NCBI GenBank assembly: GCA_035519355.1
Contig: DATIWM010000062.1
Coordinates: forward strand, 1-6,474
Length of the DNA: 6,474 nt
Origin: DAOMFB01 sp035519355
GTDB lineage: Bacteria > Acidobacteriota > Thermoanaerobaculia > UBA5066
Direction: 5' to 3'
Shown: positions 1 to 6,134 of the stretch, in pieces
Layout: each line of letters opens with the position of its first letter
How positions within the stretch are numbered: the stretch's first letter is position 1
Notes under the pieces: generated by a model
The model's input: only the letters and a program-made list of their open reading frames with translations
The model's database searches: none
Told to the model about the DNA's origin: nothing
Translations under genes and position numbers: made by a program

Positions 1-1245
1 GCCTCGCCGCTCCGGAAGGCTCTCGGCGGGCGCGCGCCGACGCGCACCCTTCTCGTCCCGATGGTGATCCGGGACCGGCTCGCCGGCCTCGTCTACGCCG
101 ACGAACTCCCCGGCGAGGAGGGCCGGCTGAACGAGGGCGCCATCGAGGTCCTCACTTTCGTCACCGGCCTTTCCGTGGACCTCCTCGCGGCCCGGAAGAA
201 GATCCCGTCCCCGACGCTGACGTCGACGGGGGAGTCGATCGAGCGGTTCCGCCCGGCCGCGGTCGAGGTTCCCCAGGCGAAGACCATTCCCTCCCTGGTC
301 TTCGAGCCGGAGCGCGCCCGTCCCGCACGCCCCGAAGCGCCAGCGGCCGCGCCTCACCCCGCTCCGGCGGAGCCCCCGCTCGCGACGAGCGGCATCCGGC
401 CGCGGCCGAAGCCCGCCGAGGAACAGCTTCGCGATCTCGCCGAGTCTGCCGGCCTCGGGCGGAGGCCATCCCCGCCGCTGCCGCCGCAGCCGACATCACC
501 AGATGCCGGCGTGACGATCGCCGTCCCGATCATGACGTCGCCCCCTCCACCGGCCGCGGCGCCGCCTCCGGCCGCCGCTCCAGCGCCGCCGCCGGCGCCG
601 GCGCCCGTCGAAGCCCGTCCGGCCCCGGCCGTGCCGTCGGTCACCTCGTCGCCGGCGATCCTGATTCCGTCCCCCCTGCCGCCGCCCGTCCCCACGCGGC
701 CCCCCAGCTCGTTCCCGCCGCCCCTCTCCCAGACGACGACGGGCGACTTCACGGAGGCTTTCGATGCGCTCCGGTCGAGCGGCGCCGCCTCGCCTCCGAC
801 CTCGCCCGGCGTCCCGATCGTCCCGCTCGTTCCGCGCGCGCAGGCCCCGCCGCCCCCGATGACGCCGCCGCCGACGATTCCCGCCGTCGGCGCCAGGCCT
901 CCCGTCGCCCCCGGAACCACCGAAGTCCGTCCGATCTCCGGTTTCATCCCGAGATCGCGCCTCGCCGCCGGCGCGGCCGACAGTCCGCAGCGCCTGCGCG
1001 AGGACGCCCGCCGCCTCGCCCGCCTGCTCGTCTCCGAGATCAAGCTCTACAACGAGAAGAAGGTCGACGAGGGGCGCGTCGCGAACGATCTCTACGAGCG
1101 TCTGAAGGACGACATCGACCGGAGCCGGCAGGTCTTCGAGGAGCGGACCCCGGAGCCGATCCGGCGGGAAACCGACTTCTTCCGGGAGGAGCTCGTCCGG
1201 ATCCTGGCCGACGGCCGCGCCGAGGCCCTCGGACAGACGGGCTGA
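1..1245 (+). CDS. GAF-like/Pro-rich-linker protein, C-terminal part (5' truncated)
   Basis: The reading frame is open from base 1 and stops with TGA at 1243-1245, giving 414 visible residues; the true start lies left of the window. The ATG at 61 is probably internal, because the codons before it continue a hydrophobic strand (TLLVPMVIRDRLAGLVYADE) that resembles the last strands of a GAF domain, followed by a helix ending near residue 67 (LSVDLLAARKK). Residues about 68-325 are a low-complexity linker very rich in Pro and Ala, with runs such as PPPPAAAPPPAAAPAPPPAP. It is interrupted by two short charged islands (EEQLRDLAESAGLG, TTGDFTEAFDALRSSG) that could be binding motifs. Residues about 328-414 form a charged, mostly helical domain (LARLLVSEIKLYNEKKVDEG, then DLYERLKDDIDRSRQ) of a kind I associate with acidobacterial proteins. 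No signal peptide or membrane segment is visible in this part. A sensory or scaffold role is possible, but I cannot name a function. The GAF assignment rests on a short remnant. Confidence 0.85.
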   Translation, partial: ASPLRKALGGRAPTRTLLVPMVIRDRLAGLVYADELPGEEGRLNEGAIEVLTFVTGLSVDLLAARKKIPSPTLTSTGESIERFRPAAVEVPQAKTIPSLVFEPERARPARPEAPAAAPHPAPAEPPLATSGIRPRPKPAEEQLRDLAESAGLGRRPSPPLPPQPTSPDAGVTIAVPIMTSPPPPAAAPPPAAAPAPPPAPAPVEARPAPAVPSVTSSPAILIPSPLPPPVPTRPPSSFPPPLSQTTTGDFTEAFDALRSSGAASPPTSPGVPIVPLVPRAQAPPPPMTPPPTIPAVGARPPVAPGTTEVRPISGFIPRSRLAAGAADSPQRLREDARRLARLLVSEIKLYNEKKVDEGRVANDLYERLKDDIDRSRQVFEERTPEPIRRETDFFREELVRILADGRAEALGQTG

Positions 1246-1262
1246 CGACGCTCGCGGACGCG

Positions 1263-3518
1263 GTGAGACTTCCGCTCCGGCGCTTTCCGGCGGGCGTCTT
1301 TCTCCTCCTGTCGCTCGTCTCCGGGGTGGCCCGTGGCTTCGAGGAGCCCGCCGCTCCGGCCCCGGGACCGAACGAGCGCCTCGCCGAGATCCGCCGCCTG
1401 CTCCGCGAAGAGGGGAGCGCCTCGGCCCGGGCCGCCGCGCTCGTCCCGCCTCTCGCCGAGGCCTCCGACCTCTGGGCGATCCGACTCCGGACGGCCCGCG
1501 CCGTCCTCGCCCTGGCCAAATCCCCCGAGACGACGATCGGTGCGCCGGAAGCCCTCGAGACCGCGCGGCTCGGAATACCGGGCCTCGGTTCGTGGGTGGC
1601 GCTCATGGGCTCGCGTCCATCCGTCGGGACGCTTCTCGCCTTCGCGGCCGCCGAACCCCTGGAGCCTCTCGCCCGGGACGCCGCGACCTTTGCCGCCCGG
1701 ATGGCGCGGACGCCGGCCGAGAGGAGCGCCGTCCGCGCCGCGCTCGTGACCTGGGAGCTCCACGGCCCGCGAGGCCCCCGCGCCGCCATCGACCTCGCCC
1801 TCGCGCGGGCGCGGGTGTCCGCCACGGGCGGCGAGGCCCTCCGTCTCCGGTTCGCTCTCGCCGCCGAGTGGCCCGACGCGCCCGAGCGCGCCGCCGATCT
1901 CTTCGACGCCACCGACCTCGCGGAGTTCGACCGGGCCGTCCGCCGCGCCCCCGAGGAGATCCGCGCCGCCCGGGGCCTCGCCCTGGCGCCCCGCACCCCG
2001 AAGGAGGCGGCCTCGATCCTGCCCCGCTCTCCCGTCTCCGCGGCGGCGCGCCTCGACGCCGCCGAAGCGCGCCTCATCACGGGCGACACGGCCGAGACGC
2101 TCCGGCTCCTCCGGACGGCACCGCCGCTCCCCGACGGGCCGGCCGCGCTCCGCGCGCGCTCGCTCGTCCTCGACGCCGAGATGCGGGCCCTTCTCCGCTC
2201 GGAGGGAGCGCCCGCTCCGGCGCGGCGCGCCGGGCGGCGTCGGGCCCGCCTCGCCGCGACGCCCCCGGCCCCGCCCCGGCCGCTTGGCGAGGCGGCCCGC
2301 CAGCGCGCCGACTCTCTCCTGACGCGGGCGGATGAGCTTCTCGGCGCACCGCTCTCCGACGCCGACCGCCGGCGGCTCCTGGTCGACGCCTCCCGCCTGT
2401 CCCTCCGCGCCGGCTCCGCCGCCGACGCGCGCCTCCGGATCGCGCGGCTCGTCCTCTTCGAGCCCGGAAGCCGCGCGCTCTCGGAGGATCATTTCCGCGA
2501 GGCGTTCGACGCCTGGCGGGCCGGGCGGTTCGCCGAGGCCGCGGAGGCCTTCGAGGAGCAGAGGGCGCTCTTTCGCGACATCACGCTCCGGCGGCGCGCC
2601 ACGTACTGGGCCGGCCGCTGCCGAGAGAAAGCGGGGCAGACCGACGCCGCCCGGCTTCTCTACGCTTCGCTCGTCGCCGGAACCTCTCCGGACCTCTATG
2701 CCGTCTGGGCCGCCGCGGCGATCGGCGTACCTCTGACGGCCGGGCCGTCGCCGATGCCGCCCGCCGACGACCTGGCCGCCCTCGACGGCGTCTCGCCCGC
2801 CGCACCCTCGCGCGAGCTTCTCGCCTGCGGGCTCCCCGACCTCGCCGAGGACGCCGCCGAGGCCGAGGGGAGCGCCGATCCGCTCTTTCTCGCGACCGCC
2901 GCCTCGGAGCGCGGCGACCACCGCCGCACGGCCTCGCTCCTCAAGCAGCGATGGCCCGAGCTCGGCTCCCCCGAAGAGGGGGGAGTGCCGCTTCCCGTCC
3001 GCCGCCTCTACTACCCCCACGACCATGCGGCGCTCCTCGTGGAAGCGGCCTTCGGGGCCTCGGTGCCGTCCGCCCTCGTCTTCGGCCTCGTCCGGCAGGA
3101 GAGCGTCTTCACGACGGACATCCGATCGCGCGCGGGGGCGGTCGGCCTGATGCAGGTGATGCCGGCGACCGGCCGGCAGCTCCACCGCCGCGAAGGGCGC
3201 GGCGCCCGTCCGGACCTGAAGAACCCCGCCGTCAACGTTCACCTCGGCGTGGCCTACCTCCGCCATCTGCTCGACCAGTTCGGCGGCGACCCGGTCCTCG
3301 CCCTGGCCGCCTACAACGCGGGACCGGCTCGCGCCAGGCGGTGGCGCGCGGACCTCGGTTCCCTCCCGGCCGACGAATTCGTCGAGTCGATTCCGGTCGC
3401 CGAGTCGCGCCACTACATCAAGCGCGTGCTCTTCTTCGAGGGGGCCTACGCCGCGCTCTACGGCCTGCCGGCCTCCCCGCCGGTCTCGCTGAAGGGGCGC
3501 GCCGCGGCCGCGCCCTGA
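1263..3518 (+). CDS. Slt70-like soluble lytic murein transglycosylase
   Basis: Predicted periplasmic enzyme that cleaves the MurNAc-GlcNAc bond of peptidoglycan and leaves 1,6-anhydro-MurNAc ends. The GTG start at 1263 is chosen because a signal peptide follows at once: basic MRLPLRRF, a hydrophobic core (VFLLLSLVSGVA) and likely cleavage after Gly25. No lipobox Cys is seen, so it is probably soluble. Residues about 30-560 are Ala/Arg/Leu-rich helical repeats like the Slt superhelix, including ATYWAGRCREKAG (Tyr448) typical of this family. Residues about 316-345 are a basic, Pro/Arg-rich insert. The SLT domain spans about 600-740: RQES with catalytic Glu613, AGAVGLMQVMPATG, NPAVNVHLGVAYL, AYNAG (684-687) and ESRHYIKRVL. 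All signature motifs are intact. At 751 residues it is longer than E. coli Slt70 (about 645). It starts 17 bases after the upstream gene without a clear Shine-Dalgarno sequence, so cotranscription is likely. Family call is firm; which autolysin role it plays is unknown. Confidence 0.95.
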   Translation: MRLPLRRFPAGVFLLLSLVSGVARGFEEPAAPAPGPNERLAEIRRLLREEGSASARAAALVPPLAEASDLWAIRLRTARAVLALAKSPETTIGAPEALETARLGIPGLGSWVALMGSRPSVGTLLAFAAAEPLEPLARDAATFAARMARTPAERSAVRAALVTWELHGPRGPRAAIDLALARARVSATGGEALRLRFALAAEWPDAPERAADLFDATDLAEFDRAVRRAPEEIRAARGLALAPRTPKEAASILPRSPVSAAARLDAAEARLITGDTAETLRLLRTAPPLPDGPAALRARSLVLDAEMRALLRSEGAPAPARRAGRRRARLAATPPAPPRPLGEAARQRADSLLTRADELLGAPLSDADRRRLLVDASRLSLRAGSAADARLRIARLVLFEPGSRALSEDHFREAFDAWRAGRFAEAAEAFEEQRALFRDITLRRRATYWAGRCREKAGQTDAARLLYASLVAGTSPDLYAVWAAAAIGVPLTAGPSPMPPADDLAALDGVSPAAPSRELLACGLPDLAEDAAEAEGSADPLFLATAASERGDHRRTASLLKQRWPELGSPEEGGVPLPVRRLYYPHDHAALLVEAAFGASVPSALVFGLVRQESVFTTDIRSRAGAVGLMQVMPATGRQLHRREGRGARPDLKNPAVNVHLGVAYLRHLLDQFGGDPVLALAAYNAGPARARRWRADLGSLPADEFVESIPVAESRHYIKRVLFFEGAYAALYGLPASPPVSLKGRAAAAP

Positions 3519-3534
3519 CGACAGGCCGCCGGCC

Positions 3535-4008
3535 CTACGGGGCGGCGCGGCGGGCGGCCGCCTTCGTGCCGCGGGGGCGGCAGGAGGCGCAGAAGCCCCG
3601 GATCTGGTGGGAGTGCGACGTCGGGAGAAAGTCGTGCGACCGGCAGACGGCCTCCTGGCGCCGTTCGATGGCCCGGTCCACGAACTCGATGACCTTCCCG
3701 CAGGCCGTGCAGACGAGGTGGTCGTGGTGCTCGCCCTTGCGGAGCCGTTCGTACCGGTACTTCTCCTCGTTCAGCCGGACGCGTCCCACGAGGCCGCATT
3801 CGAAGAGGAGGTCGAGGCTCCGGTAAACCGTCGCGCGGCTGATCTTCACCCCGCGCTCGCGCATCCGGAGGACCAGGTCCTCGGCGTCGAAGTGGCGGTG
3901 CGTGGAGAAGATCTCGTCGAACAGGGCCGTCCGCTCGCGCGTCGTCTTCAGCCCCTTCCGCTTCAGGAACTCCGAGAAGATGCGCCGTTCTTCTGTGTGT
4001 CCGCTCAC
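3535..4008 (-). CDS. fur: Fur-family ferric/metal uptake regulator
   Basis: A 157-residue DNA-binding metalloregulator; family members repress iron (or other metal or peroxide) genes when loaded with metal. The N-terminal winged helix covers residues about 10-85, with recognition-helix region ISRATVYRSLDLL (56-68). The dimerisation domain follows. Aligned by eye to E. coli Fur, the regulatory-site ligands His39, Glu88, His95 and His97 are present, as are His94, Asp96, Glu115 and His132 for the second site. Cys100/Cys103 and Cys140/Cys143 form a structural Zn site. Glu88, where PerR has Asp, favours Fur over PerR; Zur-like or other specificity is not excluded. The GTG start at 4008 gives a normal N-terminus and no SD precedes it; see the promoter entry for a likely leaderless start. 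The C-terminus ends in a short basic Ala/Arg tail. It converges on the transglycosylase gene with 16 bases between stops. No iron-uptake gene lies nearby, so it looks like a free-standing regulator gene. Confidence 0.93.
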   Translation of the reverse strand: MSGHTEERRIFSEFLKRKGLKTTRERTALFDEIFSTHRHFDAEDLVLRMRERGVKISRATVYRSLDLLFECGLVGRVRLNEEKYRYERLRKGEHHDHLVCTACGKVIEFVDRAIERRQEAVCRSHDFLPTSHSHQIRGFCASCRPRGTKAAARRAAP

Positions 4009-4012
4009 GGCA

Positions 4013-4042
4013 CGAGATTATCGCAACTTGGCCTCAATCTCG
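4013..4042. promoter_or_regulatory. Inverted repeat over fur promoter, candidate operator
   Basis: CGAGATT at 4013-4019 is matched by its reverse complement AATCTCG at 4036-4042, with 16 bases between. The left arm overlaps the predicted -10 hexamer (4017-4022), and arm centres are 23 bases apart, about two helical turns. That geometry would suit a dimeric repressor and possible autoregulation. It does not match the classical Fur box well, and 7-base arms can arise by chance. Confidence 0.3.
4017..4025 (-). promoter_or_regulatory. Extended -10 promoter of fur, probably leaderless transcript
   Basis: Read on the minus strand this is TGCGATAAT: a TGn extension followed by a hexamer matching TATAAT at five of six positions. 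Its last base is separated by 8 bases from the GTG of fur at 4008, so a start site 7-9 bases downstream would fall on or next to the start codon. No good -35 at 16-18 bases is visible, as expected for extended -10 promoters. It stands out as AT-rich in a GC-rich background. There is no experimental support. Confidence 0.5.
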
Positions 4043-4053
4043 CTGGCAACACG

Positions 4054-4078
4054 AAAAAACGCCGGCCCCCGGGCCGGC
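4054..4078 (-). terminator. Intrinsic terminator of the GT2/DUF2304 operon
   Basis: On the minus strand a perfect 7-bp GC stem (GCCGGCC / GGCCGGC, bases 4061-4067 and 4072-4078) with a four-base loop is followed by one G and six T residues (4059-4054). It begins four bases after the stop of the DUF2304 gene. This is the textbook form of a Rho-independent terminator. It sits between the operon and the start of fur on the same strand, so it should stop read-through into fur. Confidence 0.88.
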
Positions 4079-4082
4079 CGGA

Positions 4083-4505
4083 TCACGGCCGGGGGGTTCC
4101 CGGGACCGCCTCTGGGGCCACCGCCGGCCGGCCGCTCTTCGGGTCCGCTTCAGGCCCGGGATTCTCCGGCGGGCCGCCTCGTTCGGGACGGGATAGCGCC
4201 TGCTGCCGGACGAGCTCGGTGACGATCGTCTCGAGGCGGCGCGAGCGGGCGTAGAGAGACAGCGTCACGTAGAACCCGGCGATCAGGTTGAGGTAGATGA
4301 TGAAGTCGACTCCCCGCCCGATCCCGAAGAGATTCCCCAGGCGCGTCGTCAGGTCCGGCCGGAAGACGGCGACGGCGGCCAGAAGCCAGAGGAGGCTCCA
4401 GAGGATCCCCGCCCGCCGCCTCACCGTTCCCCGCAGCGAGAGGACCAGAGAGACGACCGCCGAGCCGATGAAGAGGGGGAGGGCGAACCATTGGAAGAGC
4501 GTCAT
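4083..4505 (-). CDS. DUF2304-family small membrane protein
   Basis: A 140-residue protein with three predicted membrane helices: residues about 4-24 (FQWFALPLFIGSAVVSLVLS), 32-49 (AGILWSLLWLLAAVAVFR) and 66-86 (VDFIIYLNLIAGFYVTLSLY). The loop LGNLFGIGRGVDFIIYLNLI and the following charged helix (SRRLETIVTELVRQQAL) are the hallmark of DUF2304 proteins, which are usually near 110-120 residues. Here a Pro/Glu/Ala-rich tail of about 30 residues is added. The start is fixed by an ATGA overlap with the upstream glycosyltransferase and a good SD. DUF2304 genes commonly sit next to DPM1-like GT2 genes, so I infer a membrane anchor or partner for that enzyme; no catalytic residues are evident. Molecular function of the family is not established as far as I know. 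A longer open frame through this gene up to base 5024 is a frame-overlap artefact with the GT gene. Confidence 0.88.
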   Translation of the reverse strand: MTLFQWFALPLFIGSAVVSLVLSLRGTVRRRAGILWSLLWLLAAVAVFRPDLTTRLGNLFGIGRGVDFIIYLNLIAGFYVTLSLYARSRRLETIVTELVRQQALSRPERGGPPENPGPEADPKSGRPAVAPEAVPGTPRP

Positions 4506-5215
4506 CGTGACACCTTCTCCAGAAAGAGGCGGGCGGCGACCTTGAGCGCCGCGTGCGAGGGTTGTCCCTTGGCCAGCGAGTCGGCGCTGTAGGTGACGGC
4601 GACCGGCACCTCGGCGTACCGCAGACGGGACGAATGGATCTGTTCGAGGATCTGACTGGCGTGTTCCATCCGGTTCAGCGTGATCCGGAGAGCCCCGGCT
4701 CCACGGCGCGTCATGCCCCGGAGACCGTTGTGCGTATCGGTCAATCGGACTCCCGAGAAGACGCGCGTGAAGAAGATCGCCAGCTTCAGGAGGGCCTTCC
4801 GGGTGGCGGGAATTCCGACGGCTTCCCCGAGAAACCGCGATCCGAGCGTGAAGTCGCACGGGCCCGAGACGAGAGGCGTCACGAGGGCGTCGATGTCCTC
4901 CGGCCGGTGCTGGCCGTCGGCGTCGAACGTCACGAGGTAGGCGGCTCCCCGGCGCAGCGCGAAGTCCAGTCCCGTCTGGAGCGCCGCGCCCTGTCCGAGG
5001 TTCACGAAATGGCGGAGGAGCCACGCGGGCCTCCGGCGGACCTCCTCGACGGTCGGGTCGGTCGACGCGTCGTCGACGACCACGACGTTCGGCCAGCGCC
5101 CCAGCAGCCCGTCGAGGACGTCTCCGATCCGCCCTGCCTCGTTGTAGGCGGCCACGACGATCCAGACCTCACGGCGCAGGTCCGGGCCGATCCGCGGTCC
5201 GTCGTCCGCTCTCAC
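4502..5215 (-). CDS. DPM1-like family 2 glycosyltransferase (polyprenyl-phosphate sugar synthase type)
   Basis: A 237-residue GT2 enzyme, probably transferring a nucleotide-activated sugar to a polyprenyl phosphate at the cytoplasmic face of the membrane. The GT-A fold shows VVAAYNEAGRI (20-30), the nucleotide-binding strand VVVDDAST (45-52), LGQGAALQTGLDFA, and the metal-binding DADGQH (98-103). These are followed by GSRFLG (125-130) and LTDTHNGLRGMTR (158-170), all characteristic of the DPM1/DPG-synthase branch. It has no membrane helix; the adjoining DUF2304 protein (ATGA overlap) may supply one. The GTG start at 5215 is the start that leaves a short tail before the first strand. An AGGGAAGAGAG stretch lies upstream, with AGGGA rather far (about 15 bases) from the start. 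An AT-rich patch at 5268-5291 could hold a promoter; GATAAG (5273-5268) is a weak -10 candidate. The donor sugar cannot be read from sequence. Confidence 0.93.
   Translation of the reverse strand: MRADDGPRIGPDLRREVWIVVAAYNEAGRIGDVLDGLLGRWPNVVVVDDASTDPTVEEVRRRPAWLLRHFVNLGQGAALQTGLDFALRRGAAYLVTFDADGQHRPEDIDALVTPLVSGPCDFTLGSRFLGEAVGIPATRKALLKLAIFFTRVFSGVRLTDTHNGLRGMTRRGAGALRITLNRMEHASQILEQIHSSRLRYAEVPVAVTYSADSLAKGQPSHAALKVAARLFLEKVSR
4513..4520 (-). promoter_or_regulatory. Ribosome binding site of the DUF2304 gene
   Basis: On the minus strand GGAGAAGG lies 7 bases before the ATG at 4505, inside the last codons of the glycosyltransferase gene. It fixes the DUF2304 start. It is the only clear Shine-Dalgarno match at a gene start in this window, so the membrane protein can be translated by new initiation as well as by coupling through the ATGA overlap. 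Confidence 0.7.
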
Positions 5216-5282
5216 GACACCGCGCTCTCTTCCCTGAAGGTCCGCCGCACCGCCACGAGGAGACGATCTTATCGGAGGGCGT

Positions 5283-5291
5283 TGTTATCAT
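5283..5291 (+). promoter_or_regulatory. Extended -10 promoter of the plus-strand GT2 gene
   Basis: TGTTATCAT is a TGn extension plus TATCAT, matching the -10 consensus at five of six positions, inside the AT-rich centre of the 124-base divergent spacer 5216-5339. A start site 7-8 bases downstream would fall at about 5299, exactly at an ATG that opens a 14-codon frame; the GT2 start codon itself is about 41 bases further. No convincing -35 is visible. Confidence 0.42.
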
Positions 5292-5298
5292 CGGCGCC

Positions 5299-5343
5299 AT
5301 GCCCCGGCGGCGATCGACCGCCGCGCTGACCGACGCACGATGA
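5299..5343 (+). other. Candidate 14-codon upstream ORF coupled to GT2
   Basis: An ATG at 5299 opens a frame for MPRRRSTAALTDAR that ends in TGA at 5341-5343, overlapping the GT2 start codon as ATGA (5340-5343). The GT2 start has no Shine-Dalgarno sequence, so ribosomes finishing this peptide could restart there. It follows a predicted -10 element at leaderless spacing. Such a short frame can occur by chance in GC-rich DNA, and there is no evidence of conservation. Confidence 0.25.
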
Positions 5344-6116
5344 AGATCTCGGTCGTCACGCCATCCCTCAACCAGGCGGCCTTCATCGAACGGACGATCG
5401 AGAGCGTTCTCGCGCAGACGGGCGATTTCGATCTCGAATACCTGGTCGTGGACGGCGGCTCGACCGACGGGACCCGGGAGATTCTCGAGCGGTATCGCGG
5501 CCGGATCACGTTCACGGTCGGAGAGGACGGCGGCCAGTCGGACGCCCTGAACAGGGCATTTGCCCTCACGACCGGAGATGTTCTCGGCTGGCTGAACTCC
5601 GACGACACCTACCGCCCCGGGGCCCTGGCCCGCGTCGCCCAGGCGTTCCGGTCCACGAACTGCCGGTGGTGCTTCGGACAGTGCCGGATCGTGGACGAAG
5701 TCGACCGGGAAGTCCGGCGCTTCGTGACGGCCCACAAGAACCGGGCCTGCCGGAAGTACTCCCTCGTGCGACTCCTCGAGGAGAACTTCGTCTCCCAGCC
5801 GGCGGTCTTCTTCACCCGGGAGCTCTGGAGCGAGGCCGGACCTCTCGACCGGACTCTCTGGTACTCGATGGACTACGACCTCTGGCTCCGCTTCGGGCGG
5901 ATCGTGGAGCCGCTCTTCCTTCCGGCCGACCTCGCCGACTTCCGCTGGCACGGCGGATCGAAGAGCGGCGCCCGCTTTCGGGAGGGCTCGTGGGAAGCGT
6001 TCCGGACCGCCCGCCGACATGCGAGGCGGCCGGAGCGCGGAGCGGTCGCGAGACACTTCCTCCGCACCCTGGGACGGGTGGCGGTCTACGGGGTTCTCGA
6101 CCGCACGGGCCGGTAG
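5340..6116 (+). CDS. Family 2 glycosyltransferase (WcaA-like)
   Basis: A 258-residue cytoplasmic GT2 enzyme likely adding a sugar during synthesis of a surface glycan. The GT-A motifs are clear: ISVVTPSLNQAAFIERTIES at 3-22, VVDGGSTDGT (36-45), GGQSDALNRAF (64-74), GDVLGWLNSDD (79-89) with the metal-binding Asp pair, QPAVFF (153-158), and the acceptor/catalytic-side signature SMDYDLWLRFG (176-186). Length fits single-domain members. No membrane helix is present. The ATG at 5340 begins right at the first strand. Residues 108-115 hold Cys108, Cys111 and Cys115, with Cys137 nearby, an unusual clustering for this part of the fold. The C-terminus is Arg-rich (residues about 220-258). It is divergent from the DPM1-like operon and convergent with another glycosyltransferase-like gene, fitting a glycan cluster. 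Donor and acceptor are unknown. Confidence 0.94.
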   Translation: MKISVVTPSLNQAAFIERTIESVLAQTGDFDLEYLVVDGGSTDGTREILERYRGRITFTVGEDGGQSDALNRAFALTTGDVLGWLNSDDTYRPGALARVAQAFRSTNCRWCFGQCRIVDEVDREVRRFVTAHKNRACRKYSLVRLLEENFVSQPAVFFTRELWSEAGPLDRTLWYSMDYDLWLRFGRIVEPLFLPADLADFRWHGGSKSGARFREGSWEAFRTARRHARRPERGAVARHFLRTLGRVAVYGVLDRTGR

Positions 6117-6134
6117 TCCCCCCGGCCCGCGACC

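Noticed and set aside
354..1043. Gly-rich open frame opposite the Pro-rich linker
   Set aside because: Poly-Gly is the antisense reading of the Pro codons; the plus frame is continuous with folded domains at both ends.
1092..3413. A 773-codon open frame on the minus strand across the transglycosylase gene
   Set aside because: Its product is a low-complexity Gly/Arg/Glu/Ala string with no recognisable motif, and it runs antisense to a gene with a signal peptide and complete SLT motifs. Long stop-free antisense frames are expected at this GC content.
3495..3515. Stem GGGCGCG/CGCGCCC just before the transglycosylase stop codon as a terminator
   Set aside because: No T tract follows on either strand, and GC palindromes of this size are frequent in such DNA.
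4017..4022. GATAAT read as half of a classical Fur box
   Set aside because: Only one hexamer is present; the neighbouring sequence does not supply the second or third repeat in either orientation.
3607..4254. Plus-strand open frame opposite fur
   Set aside because: It covers a gene with every Fur metal ligand conserved, crosses the terminator and shows no domain of its own.
4083..5024. DUF2304 gene extended upstream to 313 codons as one protein
   Set aside because: The extra 173 residues are an out-of-frame reading of the glycosyltransferase, low-complexity and Arg/Pro-rich; the internal ATG at 4505 has a strong SD and gives a normal DUF2304 start.
4553..5329. Plus-strand open frame opposite the DPM1-like glycosyltransferase
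   Set aside because: Antisense to a gene with clear GT2 motifs; product resembles no family.
5169..6056. Minus-strand open frame opposite the plus-strand GT2
   Set aside because: Charged low-complexity product antisense to an unmistakable GT2 enzyme.
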